Positions 55,324-64,000 of a DNA stretch of 64,000 bases are shown here, piece after piece. Origin of the DNA: Firmicutes bacterium UBA5227 (GTDB taxonomy: Bacteria > Bacillota > Clostridia > Tissierellales > Sedimentibacteraceae); assembly GCA_002409285.1 (NCBI GenBank), contig DHUT01000015.1, positions 21,774-85,773 on the forward strand, written 5' to 3'. The translations under genes and the position numbers were made by a program. The notes beneath the pieces are model-generated. The model saw only the letters and a program-made list of their open reading frames with translations. It did not search any database and had not been told where the DNA came from. The first letter of the stretch is position 1. Each line of letters starts with the position of its first letter.

Positions 55324-56253
55324 ATGCTCAAGGTAGAAAACTTGTATAAGAATTTCGGTAACGTAAAAGCTGTTGAAGGAATCAGCTTTGAAGTTAAAAA
55401 AGGTCAGGTGTTCGGACTGCTGGGACCAAACGGCGCTGGAAAATCCACCACAATATCCATCATATCCACATTGCTGAAGCCTTCGGGAGGCGATGTGCTG
55501 TTTGAAGGGAACAGCGTATTGGATAATCCCGCTTCCATAAGGCGGAAATTAGGCGTGGTGCCCCAGGATATAGCCTTGTACCCAACACTCACCGGCTATG
55601 ATAATCTGTCCTTCTGGGGGAGCATTTACGGGTTGAGAGGTTCCCAATTAAAAACCAGAATTGAAGATGTTTCAGATATTATCGGTTTAAACGGCAGAAT
55701 CAAAGACAAGGTCGAGAAATACTCCGGAGGAATGAAAAGAAGACTGAACATAGGAGCGGCACTGCTTCACAAGCCGGAACTGCTCATAATGGACGAACCA
55801 ACCGTAGGAATAGATACCCAGTCCAGAAGTCATATATTAGATACGGTTTTAGAGCTTAACAGGCAGGGAATCACCATAATATATACCTCCCACTACATGG
55901 ATGAGGTAGAGTATCTCTGCAACGAGCTTTGCATAATGGACGAAGGAAAAATCATAGCCTCAGGTACCAGGCAGGAGCTTGTGGAGTTGGTAAGAGAAAA
56001 AACCCGGATTAATATCAAGCTGAACAAAATGGACGAGGACGTACTGACAGTTCTCAGAGGAATTGAAGGAGTGGTAGATGCCAAAAAAGACGAAGACAGC
56101 ATTGCACTGTTTGGCAGCAATGCAGATGTGTTGCTTGCAGACATCATATCCCGGGTATCAGAAAAGGGCTGGCTCATTGAAACAATAGATGTTAAAAAGC
56201 CCAACCTAAAAGCGGTGTTCCTCCATTTGACAGGCAAAGCCCTGAGAGATTAG
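55324..56253 (+). CDS. ABC transporter ATP-binding protein (drug-export type)
   Basis: The 309 residues have Walker A GPNGAGKST, Q-loop VVPQDIALYP, signature YSGGMKRRLNIG, Walker B LLIMDEPTVGID and the switch His in TSHYMDE. The C-terminal domain (about 230-309) is the DrrA/LnrL-type extension. It pairs with the two ABC-2 permeases downstream. Confidence 0.94.
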   Translation: MLKVENLYKNFGNVKAVEGISFEVKKGQVFGLLGPNGAGKSTTISIISTLLKPSGGDVLFEGNSVLDNPASIRRKLGVVPQDIALYPTLTGYDNLSFWGSIYGLRGSQLKTRIEDVSDIIGLNGRIKDKVEKYSGGMKRRLNIGAALLHKPELLIMDEPTVGIDTQSRSHILDTVLELNRQGITIIYTSHYMDEVEYLCNELCIMDEGKIIASGTRQELVELVREKTRINIKLNKMDEDVLTVLRGIEGVVDAKKDEDSIALFGSNADVLLADIISRVSEKGWLIETIDVKKPNLKAVFLHLTGKALRD

Positions 56254-56262
56254 GAGAGGTTT

Positions 56263-57648
56263 ATGAAAATAATCAGCATTATAATTAAAGATTTAAAAGT
56301 TATGTTCAGCGATAAAAAGGCACTGGCAATAATGATTCTCATGCCCATGATTTTGACAGCCATACTTAGTATGGCACTGAAAGGCTCATTTTCCGCCGGA
56401 AGTGACTCCGACTTCCAGCCTGTGGATATAGCGGTGGTAAAACTTTACGATTCCCGGGAGGATTCCGAAAGATTTCAGTCAGCCCTGAGCAATAATTACT
56501 TTTTAAAGGAAATAGGTGAGGATGCGTCCAAGGACTTAATGGAAGCAGGAAGCAAGCTTGAACCGGAAAAAATATTTTTTGAAGATTTTCTGGAAAGCGA
56601 AGATGTTTCCGAATTTATACGCTGCAGAGTCGAAGACGAATCAAAAGCTCTGGAACTGCTCAGCAATAAAGACATATCCGCAATAGTCCTACTTCCCAGT
56701 GGGTTTGAATACGACATGAAAATAAACCTGCTGACACCCTTCAGGAACAAGGTTGAAATAAAGGTGCTCACACATCCCGACAGCAGCATAAACGGTAAAA
56801 TAGTCCAGTCGGTTATGGACGCCTATACCAATTCCATGTCCTCAGTTATAATCGGCAAAAATGCCATAGTCGAAGCCGCCATGGCAAATAACCTTGGCAA
56901 TGAGGCATTCAGCAGCATGGAGGACATAACGGAAGATATGACCGACGCAATGAAATCTATTAAAATAAACATGGAAGATGTTGTGCTCGAGGGAAGAAAG
57001 CCTATTAAAAGCACCGACTATTATGCGGTGGCCATGATGACCATGTTTATTCTGTTCGCCGCAGGCCAGGGAGGCAGAATGCTGCTGGAGGAAAAGGACA
57101 ATCTCACATATCAGAGAATGTCTGTTGCCGGTGTTTCAAAACCGGAAATATTATCCGGAAAATTCATTACAGTCTTTATAATTGCACTCTTCCAGATTGC
57201 AGTGATGATTATATTTTCAGACTTAGCCCTGAAGGTAGAATGGGGAGACCCGGCAGCCGTTTTACTTATCAGCATAACGGCGGCATTTGCGGTTGCGGGC
57301 CTGGGCACCTTTATAGGAGCCATGACATACAGAGCAGGTAATTACAAGATGGCAAATGCATTTGAAAATGTCATCATACAGGTCATGGCGCTGCTGGGAG
57401 GAAGCTTCTTTCCCTTAGACGTGATGCCGGAAATTATGCAAAAGCTCAGCTTTTTGTCACTTAACGGCGTGGCATTAAAAGCATATCTTAAAATATTAAC
57501 AGGATACCATACAGAGGATATACTCACCAACCTGCTCATGCTTGGAGCCTCAGGAGCAATATTCATCCTGCTGGCAGTTACGGTTCTAAAAGGAGAGGGG
57601 GGAAAATCAGATGTTAAGCATAATAAAACTAAGACTTCTCAGGCTTAA
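56263..57648 (+). CDS. ABC-2 type permease (first)
   Basis: The 461-residue protein has the ABC-2 layout: a first membrane segment (about 20-38), a large extracytoplasmic domain (about 45-260), then five segments (from about 265), with SVAGVSKPEILSGKF, the conserved cytoplasmic coupling helix region. The C-terminal 38 bases overlap the next permease gene. Resembles LnrM/YhgE-like exporters; substrate unknown. Confidence 0.9.
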   Translation: MKIISIIIKDLKVMFSDKKALAIMILMPMILTAILSMALKGSFSAGSDSDFQPVDIAVVKLYDSREDSERFQSALSNNYFLKEIGEDASKDLMEAGSKLEPEKIFFEDFLESEDVSEFIRCRVEDESKALELLSNKDISAIVLLPSGFEYDMKINLLTPFRNKVEIKVLTHPDSSINGKIVQSVMDAYTNSMSSVIIGKNAIVEAAMANNLGNEAFSSMEDITEDMTDAMKSIKINMEDVVLEGRKPIKSTDYYAVAMMTMFILFAAGQGGRMLLEEKDNLTYQRMSVAGVSKPEILSGKFITVFIIALFQIAVMIIFSDLALKVEWGDPAAVLLISITAAFAVAGLGTFIGAMTYRAGNYKMANAFENVIIQVMALLGGSFFPLDVMPEIMQKLSFLSLNGVALKAYLKILTGYHTEDILTNLLMLGASGAIFILLAVTVLKGEGGKSDVKHNKTKTSQA

Positions 57649-58786
57649 AGAGGACGCCATGGTTTTCGTGGTCATGACAGCAATGGCGCTGGGATTTACA
57701 GCCATATTCGGAGCTTCCTTCGACTCCTACAAGCCAACCATATTGATAGTTGACCAGGACGGCAGCTATTATTCCCAATATTTAATAAACGAGCTGAGGC
57801 AAAACAAGGGATACAATTTCAAAGACGCGGATTTAAAAACCGCCTCAGAGGAAGTAGAAGAAGGCAGTGCGGTGGCACTGGTAATCAGGCAGGGATTTCA
57901 GGAAAGCATAGAAAACGGCTCGGATATATCACTTGGCATGATGAAAATTAAAGACGATACGGTTACCCTCACAATACAGGAATTAGCGTCAAGCATAGTA
58001 TTAAAAATGGCAGGAAGCATAAGAACAGCCGATGTAACCGCCGACTTTATAAAAGAAGCAAAACCCGGGACAGACATACAAGCCGTAAAAACCGCTGCCT
58101 ACGAAAATGTCATGGATTCATGGAAGTACAAAACCCCCATGTCTGTCACATCAGAAGCGGCGAACACCGGAGCAAGGTCAGACAATAACAATTTAATGCA
58201 CTCAATGATTGGATTTACAGTATTTTTTTCAATGTATACCATGGTGTTTTCCATAGGAACTATATTAAGCGACAAGCAATACAAAACCTGGGAAAGAATG
58301 CTGGTATCCCCCCTGTCCCGAACGTCAATTCTGGGAGGAACCATGGTTGTGTCATACCTGACCGGTGCGGTTCAAATGGGAGTGCTGCTTCTTTGCGGCA
58401 AGTACTTACTGAAAATCGACTGGGGCAACAGCATGTCAGGAATATTATTAGTATCAGCAGCCTTTGTATTTTCCGTAACCTCCCTTGGTCTGATGCTGTC
58501 AGGCTTTATCAAGACCCAGGGGCAGCTTGGCACACTGACACCCATAGTGCTGACCTCCACCTCCATGCTGGGAGGCTGTATGTGGCCCCTGGAAATTGTA
58601 ACCAACAAAGCACTCCTGTTCCTGGCAGAGCTGACCCCCCAAAAATGGGCCATCCAGGGAATAAAAAGCATAGCCTCCGGAGGCATGGGCTTCCGGGCAG
58701 CCATACTTCCCTCCGCTGTACTGCTGGTAATGGGAATAATCTACTTCACCATAGGAGTAAAGTTTTTAAATAAGAACAATGCATAA
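57611..58786 (+). CDS. ABC-2 type permease (second)
   Basis: The 391-residue protein has the same layout as its neighbour: N-terminal segment, extracytoplasmic domain (about 35-200), five membrane segments with WERMLVSPLSRTSILGG and LTSTSMLGGCMWPLEI. AGGAGAGGG lies inside the previous gene before the ATG. The pair probably forms a heterodimeric exporter with the ATPase at 55324. G/C at third codon positions is visibly more common here than around the origin. Confidence 0.9.
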   Translation: MLSIIKLRLLRLKEDAMVFVVMTAMALGFTAIFGASFDSYKPTILIVDQDGSYYSQYLINELRQNKGYNFKDADLKTASEEVEEGSAVALVIRQGFQESIENGSDISLGMMKIKDDTVTLTIQELASSIVLKMAGSIRTADVTADFIKEAKPGTDIQAVKTAAYENVMDSWKYKTPMSVTSEAANTGARSDNNNLMHSMIGFTVFFSMYTMVFSIGTILSDKQYKTWERMLVSPLSRTSILGGTMVVSYLTGAVQMGVLLLCGKYLLKIDWGNSMSGILLVSAAFVFSVTSLGLMLSGFIKTQGQLGTLTPIVLTSTSMLGGCMWPLEIVTNKALLFLAELTPQKWAIQGIKSIASGGMGFRAAILPSAVLLVMGIIYFTIGVKFLNKNNA

Positions 58787-58929
58787 TTCAGGGAGATAGC
58801 ATCTTAGGTTACCATAAATTAATTGTGAAAATACAGTTATATTTGAAAGTATTTATGATATAGTATGATTATTCTAATTCAGTGTCAGGGTACTGAACCC
58901 TGCAATATGGATTACGGAGGGTTTTTACA

Positions 58930-59124
58930 ATGATTAATAATTTAAGCATGATAAGGCAAGAAGGTCTAAAAGCTTTAAGCAGCAAATTAGGCTCTGCAGG
59001 AGCTGTTATTTTTCTGAGGCAGTTTGAAAGTGGATACGGAAATTATACAGAAGAGCGAGAAAGCAAATTAGAAGATATTACTATTGATGATATTGTTTTA
59101 AGCATTAAGGAACGAAAAAAGTAG
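58930..59124 (+). CDS. Small conserved protein, antitoxin-like
   Basis: The 64-residue product contains EGLKALSSKLGSAGAVIFLRQFESG and YTEERESKLEDITIDDIV, matching a widespread family of small proteins (pattern GxxAL..LGxxGAVxFLRQF..G.GxYTxER) often seen in toxin-antitoxin-like or defence contexts. No toxin gene adjoins it, so it may be an orphan. Good GGAGG ribosome-binding site; a CAGGGT/ACCCTG hairpin lies just upstream. Confidence 0.6.
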   Translation: MINNLSMIRQEGLKALSSKLGSAGAVIFLRQFESGYGNYTEERESKLEDITIDDIVLSIKERKK

Positions 59125-59143
59125 GAATATTAGAAATATATTG

Positions 59144-59216
59144 ATGCTTGAATCGGAATGTATACGAGACAAAGTTATTCTTATATGCGGCGATCCATGC
59201 TTATTCCACAAGCTGG
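59144..59216 (+). pseudogene. Decayed kamE-like fragment
   Basis: By hand alignment without gaps, 57 of 73 bases match kamE at 51938-52010. The translation keeps MLESE.IRDKVILICG.P.L.H.L (18 of 24 residues as in KamE). It has no start signal or continuation on either side and ends at the terminator. Evidently a relic of a KamE-type B12-binding subunit. Confidence 0.75.
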
Positions 59217-59218
59217 GG

Positions 59219-59262
59219 AAACGGCTTCAGCGGTTTACATTTTACAACCGCTGAAGCCGTTT
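59219..59262. terminator. Strong terminator between the kamE relic and cinA
   Basis: A 17-bp perfect stem (59219-59235 with 59246-59262) around a 10-nt loop ends in TTTTT on the plus strand; the minus strand is A-rich/T-rich as well. It can serve the small gene and cinA. Confidence 0.92.
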
Positions 59263-59283
59263 TTATGTTTTTGTTTTCCGGTT

Positions 59284-60540
59284 TTAATTTTGTTTATCCT
59301 CTATACACCTTCTGACCAAATCCAGCGCCATTGTAGCAGCCCTGTCCCTGATCATTTCCCTGGAACCTGAGGAAGTAACCTCCTTTACACTGAAACCACC
59401 CTTGTAATAAACACATACATAGAAAAGCCCCACAGGCTTATCCTCTGTACCACCGTCCGGTCCTGCAATACCCGTGGTAGAAACCCCCAGATCAGACCCC
59501 GAAGCCTGAGCAGCACCATATGCCATTTCCTTTGCCGTTTCCTCACTGACAGCACCGTATTTTGACAATGTATCCCTGTTTACATGTAATGTATTTATTT
59601 TAGCCTCATTGCTGTATGTAACAAACCCTTCTTTGAATACCCTGGAAATTCCCGGATAGCTTACTAATCTGGAAGCTACCAGCCCACCGGTTAAAGATTC
59701 CGCAGTAGCTACAGTGATGTTTTCTTTTAGCAGCAGCTGAGCAGTTTTGTCCTCAGCCATTCCATTTTCCGTAACATAGGCATTTTCCTTTCCAAAACGC
59801 CTGATTAATTCTTCCTTTACAGGTTCAATCAATTCAATGCATTTTTCCCTGCTTTCAGCCTTTGCGGTAATTCTGAAAATAACCTTGCCGGCACTGGCAT
59901 AAGGAGCAATAGTGGGATTTGTCTGCTTCTCAATTAAATCCAGAATCATTTCCTCAGCAGCAGATTCACCTATATTAACAACTACAAGCTTCTCACCGTA
60001 AACAACCTCGTGGGAAAACTGTTTTAAATAAGGTATAACCGAATTATCCACCAATGGCTCCATTTCCTTAGGCGGTCCCGGAAGCAGTATTCCTATTTTA
60101 GATTTGCCATCTATTTCACCATTCATTATGCACGCATTGGCAGTTCCGTTGGGATTGTCAAGCACAACCGCACCCTTTGGGAAATATGCCTGACGCAGGT
60201 TGTTCTTGGGGAAGTCCTTTCTAAACCTTGAATAAACCTTTTTAATATGCTGGTAGCTTTCCTCATCATATACCATTTCCACATTAAAGAATTCAGCCAG
60301 CACATCCTTGGTTATATCATCCTGAGTAGGACCCAGACCACCCGTGCATATAATAATGTCAGCCCTCGAAAAAGCAACTCCAAGACATTGCCTTATTCTT
60401 ACCTGGTTATCTCCCACCACAGTCTGATAATGAACATCAACAGCTATTTCAGCCAGTTTCTTAGATATATATCGGGCGTTTGTATTGACTATGTCACCAT
60501 GCAAAAGCTCAGTACCTACACAAAGTATTTCAGCAATCAT
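59284..60540 (-). CDS. cinA: CinA family NMN amidohydrolase / competence-damage protein
   Basis: CinA has an N-terminal MoaB/MogA-like domain (MIAEILCVGTELLHGDIVNTNA; CTGGLGPTQDDITKD) that acts on ADP-ribose in some species, and a C-terminal NMN deamidase domain (VATAESLTGGLVASRLV; STTGIAGPDGG). The 418 residues from the ATG at 60540 (AGGAGG upstream) match the full-length form. A longer frame from 60567 is rejected. It recycles nicotinamide mononucleotide into NAD synthesis. Confidence 0.95.
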   Translation of the reverse strand: MIAEILCVGTELLHGDIVNTNARYISKKLAEIAVDVHYQTVVGDNQVRIRQCLGVAFSRADIIICTGGLGPTQDDITKDVLAEFFNVEMVYDEESYQHIKKVYSRFRKDFPKNNLRQAYFPKGAVVLDNPNGTANACIMNGEIDGKSKIGILLPGPPKEMEPLVDNSVIPYLKQFSHEVVYGEKLVVVNIGESAAEEMILDLIEKQTNPTIAPYASAGKVIFRITAKAESREKCIELIEPVKEELIRRFGKENAYVTENGMAEDKTAQLLLKENITVATAESLTGGLVASRLVSYPGISRVFKEGFVTYSNEAKINTLHVNRDTLSKYGAVSEETAKEMAYGAAQASGSDLGVSTTGIAGPDGGTEDKPVGLFYVCVYYKGGFSVKEVTSSGSREMIRDRAATMALDLVRRCIEDKQN

Positions 60541-60698
60541 TTTTTTCCTCCTACAATTTAGCCTCAATTAAATTTATTATAATATAAAACTCTCAGTTTA
60601 TACAATATTTATTGATAACAAAAAATATAAATGCTATAATTAATCAAAGCAAAAAGCAAGAGAGACCAAGTTCCCAATTCCCCACAGGAGGTACAACC

Positions 60699-61256
60699 AT
60701 GTTCCCAAATCTCAAAAACCTGAACCTGAAAACAAAAACATTAATAATAATCAGTCTGTCACAGACCGCAGCAGGCATAATATTTATCCTTGGCTCAGAT
60801 TTCATCGGTTCGGTGGCAATACGACTTGCCATGATCCTGATTATGGCGTTTTGTATTGTAAATATAAAAATGACCTATATGTATCTTACCACCAAGGAAA
60901 AGATAAGCTACACCATTGCTGTTTCAGCATCCGTTTTGGGATTATTTAAGCCCGAACTTATCATGCTCATAATAGGCGGCTTTTTACTGTTCCTTACTAT
61001 TCCCAGCTGTTTCAATACAATTAAAGCAAAAGACTATTCAGATATAGTAATGCTTGTAATAAATGTGTCAGGAATACTAATTGCCGCCTACTGCATCATT
61101 AATTCAAAAGCGGCATTAAATACTGTTATTATAATAATAGGAATAATTCTGACTGTAACAGGCTGCCTCTCCCTATACTACACTTTCACAACTAAAACAA
61201 ACACAGCCAGCGAACCCGGAGATTCAAACGGTTTCGAAAATACAGACAACCTGTAA
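60699..61256 (+). CDS. Multi-pass membrane protein, DUF308/HdeD-like
   Basis: The 185-residue product (ATG at 60699 after AGGAGG) has six hydrophobic segments in pairs (LIIISLSQTAAGIIFIL; LAMILIMAFCIVNI; and so on) and a short polar tail. The pattern resembles DUF308 (HdeD) proteins but no motif secures this. Function unknown. Confidence 0.6.
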   Translation: MFPNLKNLNLKTKTLIIISLSQTAAGIIFILGSDFIGSVAIRLAMILIMAFCIVNIKMTYMYLTTKEKISYTIAVSASVLGLFKPELIMLIIGGFLLFLTIPSCFNTIKAKDYSDIVMLVINVSGILIAAYCIINSKAALNTVIIIIGIILTVTGCLSLYYTFTTKTNTASEPGDSNGFENTDNL

Positions 61257-61383
61257 CCCCCATCCCCTCAACCTGTAACACTTCTGTAATATTACGGACA
61301 AAAACCTATGCTATAGTAGTTACATGAGATGTTGGCACTGACACTGTGAATATTACAATAAAGTTACATTGGCGTTCAAGATG

Positions 61384-61412
61384 TTGACTACATAGTTTCA
61401 CGGTGTTATAAT
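61384..61412 (+). promoter_or_regulatory. Promoter of the S-layer protein gene
   Basis: TTGACT (61384-61389) and TATAAT (61407-61412) with a 17-bp spacer. A second candidate with TATAGT lies near 61312. The expected leader is about 75 bases. Confidence 0.8.
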
Positions 61413-61420
61413 ACTAAAAG

Positions 61421-61440
61421 TCATTGTGCTGACACAATGA
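61421..61440 (+). promoter_or_regulatory. 5'-leader hairpin of S-layer mRNA
   Basis: TCATTGTG and CACAATGA form an 8-bp perfect stem with loop CTGA at the very 5' end of the predicted transcript. Such stems stabilise abundant S-layer mRNAs. Confidence 0.65.
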
Positions 61441-61493
61441 AGGCATCAGGGGGCCTAAACACCCTAAAACAAATATAATTGGGAGGAAATATA

Positions 61494-64000
61494 ATGAAAA
61501 AAGTGTTATCACTTGTCTTGGCAATAGCAATGGTATTGTCAAGCATGAGCTTCGCATTCGGAGCAACATTCAATGATATAGCTGACACTGATTATCAAAA
61601 AGCAATTGAAACATTAGAAGCTTTAGGCGTAATCACTGGCTATGATGATGGTACTTACAGACCAGAAAAGACTATAACAAGAGCTGAAACAGCTAAATTG
61701 ATGGTTCAATTACTTGGATATGGTGACGTAGTATCCGGTCAGAAAAGCAATTTCTCTGATACTCAGGGACACTGGGCAGATGAATGGATAGCTATTGCAG
61801 CCGGAAGAGGAATCGTTGTTGGTACTGGAAACGGTAAATTCAATCCTGAAGGATTAGTAACTTATGACCAGGTTTTAACTATGTTAGTTAGAGGATTAGG
61901 TTATACTGATACTTGCAACGAACTTAAAAACATGACTTGGCCAACAAACTTCAAGGTAAAAGCTGCTGAACTTAACATTACAAAAAGTGTTGATATGACT
62001 GCAGTTCAGGCTGACAGAGGCGGAGTTGCACAGGCTATGTTTAATGCTTTGGAACAACAGCTTGTTAAAATCAACAGTGACGGAGACGTTGTAAGAGAAT
62101 ATGTTTCTACTGTTGATAACGACAAAACACCTGTAAAATTAGTAAGCAGAATTGCTGTTCCTAAGTACAATTTCGAAGTTGGATTTGAACAGCTTGATCC
62201 TGATAGTAAAAAATATGCAGGAGATAAAGTTGATTTAACTCAGTATTTATTCCAGAGTATTGAAGCATACTGCGACAAAAATGATGAAGATACAGTTGTT
62301 TATGTAGGAAAAACTAACAGCTTAACTTCCAGTGGAAAGTTTGGTAGTGCAAAGTTTGATGAAGACGGTAATCTAAAGAGTTTAAAAATTAAAGACGGTT
62401 ATGAGTTTGATGTAAAGAACACTTTAGTATCTTATAACAATGACGAATTAGGTATAGACGAAATAGATAAAGATACTGATCTTAAGAATGCTAAAATAAC
62501 AGTTGTACTTGATGAAGAAGAAACAAGAGTTAAAGATGGTGCGAAAGCAGCAGGTTTGGTAATCATGAAAGCTTCAGCATATGATCAGGTTGAAGAAGAA
62601 TACAAAGCTGATGCAACTGAAATAGATAATATCTACTTGCCTGTAGATAGTAAAAAAGTTGATGCTGCTAACTTAATTGTTAAAGGCGATGCTGATAAAT
62701 TAGAGGATATCGAAGTTAATGACATACTTTCAGCTTATGCACCTTTCGATCAGGATCCTACAGATGATACTCCTGACAAACTGACACTTGTTGTTACAAG
62801 AGAAGTTTTGGAAGGTAAAGTAACTGGTACAGCAAGCGGAGCTTACTATATAGACAGAGTTAAAAAAGATTACAATGATTATTTGAATCTTGGTGAGCTT
62901 GCAGTAGGTGATGAAGGAACATTCTACCTGGATGATGAAGGAAGAATAATAGCTTACTCTGGTGAAATGGACAATAGTACTTATGCAGTTGTGTATGATG
63001 ATATTATTGAAGGTGAATACAGAGTTACAAGCAGAGGAGTTTCTGTTACTAAAGCTCCTAAGATAAAACTTGCTACTTCATCTAACGAAAACATATCTTA
63101 TGCATTTGATGTAGATTTAGAAGAAGGCAAAAGCGGCGTAGAAGTTGTTGATGAATTCAAAGATTTATTTACAGTAAAACCAGATGCAGGCAAACAAACA
63201 GGAACAATAGAATTTGATAAAGACTTTGGAGACTTATTCTACAAAGTTAATGAAAAAGATACTGAATCATATGGAAAGTTAATATCTTATGATTTAAACA
63301 AGAATTCTGAAATAACTAAATTTGCTTTAGTTGGAAGAAAATTAAATGAAGTTAAAACAAGCAGTTCATCTTTCGTGTTAGCTTCAAATGCTGTTATCTT
63401 TGACAGAGAAGGAAAAGTAATAAAAGAATCTGACCTTGGTTCAACTGTTAGCGGCTATGCAGTATACAAAAACAGCAAAATAGTAGCTCTTCTTACTGAC
63501 AAAGCAGCAGAAGGAACTTCATATTATGCATATGTTACAGCAAAATATAAGGATTCAGATGAAGATGGTGATGAAGTTCAGAGACTTACTGCATATGTAC
63601 AAGGAAAGAAAACAACTACTTTGTTAACTAACGGCAAAGGTATGATAACAGATGTATATAAATTCTATACACTTACACTTAATGATGATGGTGTTGTTAT
63701 AGATGCTAAGATGATATCTGATAAATTTGATGAAGGTGTTATAACAGATATTGATGCAAAAAATTCAACATTTAAGATTGTTACGAAAACATATTACTAT
63801 GACCAAGGTGCAGCAACAATAATTGAATTAGATGCTGATAAAGACGCAACAATAGTTAATAAATTAAGCGGAATTAAGGAAAAAACTACAATTCAGTATT
63901 TAGCAGATAAAGACAATGTTGTAGGATATATAGTTGTTGGCGAAAAAGTAGAAGATACAGATGAAGAAACTGAAATAACTGGATTGGTAACTTATATTGA
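61494..64000 (+). CDS. S-layer-homology (SLH) domain surface protein (3' part cut by window edge)
   Basis: The open frame runs to the window edge (835 codons seen). A signal peptide (MKKVLSLVLAIAMVLSSMSFAFGA) is followed by SLH repeats at about 25-67 (FNDIADTDYQKAIETLEALGVITGYDDGTY-type), 86-130 (FSDTQGHWADEWIAIA) and a weaker third to about 190. The rest is acidic, Lys/Asp-rich and beta-type, without recognised catalytic motifs. GGGAGG, long stable leader and strong promoter point to a major surface (S-layer) protein anchored to cell-wall polymers by the SLH domains. Confidence 0.93.
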   Translation, partial: MKKVLSLVLAIAMVLSSMSFAFGATFNDIADTDYQKAIETLEALGVITGYDDGTYRPEKTITRAETAKLMVQLLGYGDVVSGQKSNFSDTQGHWADEWIAIAAGRGIVVGTGNGKFNPEGLVTYDQVLTMLVRGLGYTDTCNELKNMTWPTNFKVKAAELNITKSVDMTAVQADRGGVAQAMFNALEQQLVKINSDGDVVREYVSTVDNDKTPVKLVSRIAVPKYNFEVGFEQLDPDSKKYAGDKVDLTQYLFQSIEAYCDKNDEDTVVYVGKTNSLTSSGKFGSAKFDEDGNLKSLKIKDGYEFDVKNTLVSYNNDELGIDEIDKDTDLKNAKITVVLDEEETRVKDGAKAAGLVIMKASAYDQVEEEYKADATEIDNIYLPVDSKKVDAANLIVKGDADKLEDIEVNDILSAYAPFDQDPTDDTPDKLTLVVTREVLEGKVTGTASGAYYIDRVKKDYNDYLNLGELAVGDEGTFYLDDEGRIIAYSGEMDNSTYAVVYDDIIEGEYRVTSRGVSVTKAPKIKLATSSNENISYAFDVDLEEGKSGVEVVDEFKDLFTVKPDAGKQTGTIEFDKDFGDLFYKVNEKDTESYGKLISYDLNKNSEITKFALVGRKLNEVKTSSSSFVLASNAVIFDREGKVIKESDLGSTVSGYAVYKNSKIVALLTDKAAEGTSYYAYVTAKYKDSDEDGDEVQRLTAYVQGKKTTTLLTNGKGMITDVYKFYTLTLNDDGVVIDAKMISDKFDEGVITDIDAKNSTFKIVTKTYYYDQGAATIIELDADKDATIVNKLSGIKEKTTIQYLADKDNVVGYIVVGEKVEDTDEETEITGLVTYI

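Noticed and set aside
59158..59370. 70-codon plus frame near the kamE relic
   Set aside because: It is out of frame with the relic and crosses the terminator and the cinA 3' end.

Overview
The window reads as the replication-origin region of a low-GC, strictly anaerobic, spore-forming Clostridia-type chromosome that ferments amino acids. The order mnmE-jag-yidC-yidD-rnpA-rpmH (minus strand) / oriC / dnaA-dnaN-yaaA-recF-gyrB-gyrA (plus strand) is the classic Firmicutes origin. SpoIIR and a GerA-type germinant receptor show endospore formation. A lysine 2,3-/5,6-aminomutase operon shows lysine fermentation. The gene set resembles Sedimentibacter or other Tissierellia/Clostridia; that placement is inferred from gene content, not from a phylogenetic marker.

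Layout. 1-3517 (minus): tRNA modification, membrane insertion, RNase P protein and L34, driven by a consensus promoter at 3582-3610. 3518-5554: bipartite oriC on both sides of dnaA, with two exact DnaA boxes and a 12-bp AT-rich motif recurring on a 24-bp period. 5555-12409: dnaN to gyrA. 12423-16752: an anti-sigma antagonist / anti-sigma / sigma factor module and a UPF0182 membrane protein. 16809-24052: a glyoxalase-fold protein, then a cyclic-di-GMP class II riboswitch with a terminator ahead of a NarL-type two-component system, a TasA-like protein, a large SipW-type signal peptidase, a second TasA-like protein and a DUF5305 protein; this looks like a secreted fibre or matrix system under c-di-GMP control.

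24155-27144: an acetyltransferase, then a minus-strand redox operon (ccdA-like, HxlR regulator, a thioredoxin-reductase homologue without NADPH motifs, thioredoxin) with a palindromic operator over its promoter. 27334-31923: a DUF2156 protein, an HtrA protease and an OmpR-type two-component system whose kinase appears to start at CTG. 32078-36590: thiolase plus CoA-transferase behind a sigma-54 promoter, with a divergent sigma-54 activator. 36965-41603: germinant receptor operon and spoIIR. 41671-44402 (minus): a second sigma-54 activator, a DUF1934 protein and glutamate racemase.

44684-52111: lysine fermentation genes kdd, kamA, kamB, kamC, kamD and kamE behind a second sigma-54 promoter. 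The thiolase/CoA-transferase unit supplies the last steps of the same pathway, so the two sigma-54 units probably work together; kce and kal are not in the window. 52112-58786: a perfect sigma-A promoter, an unidentified structured leader, a NarL-type two-component system, a lipoprotein and an ABC exporter with two permeases, in a linearmycin-resistance-like arrangement. 58930-59262: an orphan antitoxin-like small gene and a decayed kamE-like fragment. 59284-61256: cinA and a small membrane protein. 61494 to the right edge: an S-layer-homology protein behind its own promoter and a long leader.

No tRNA, rRNA, CRISPR array or intact insertion sequence was seen.
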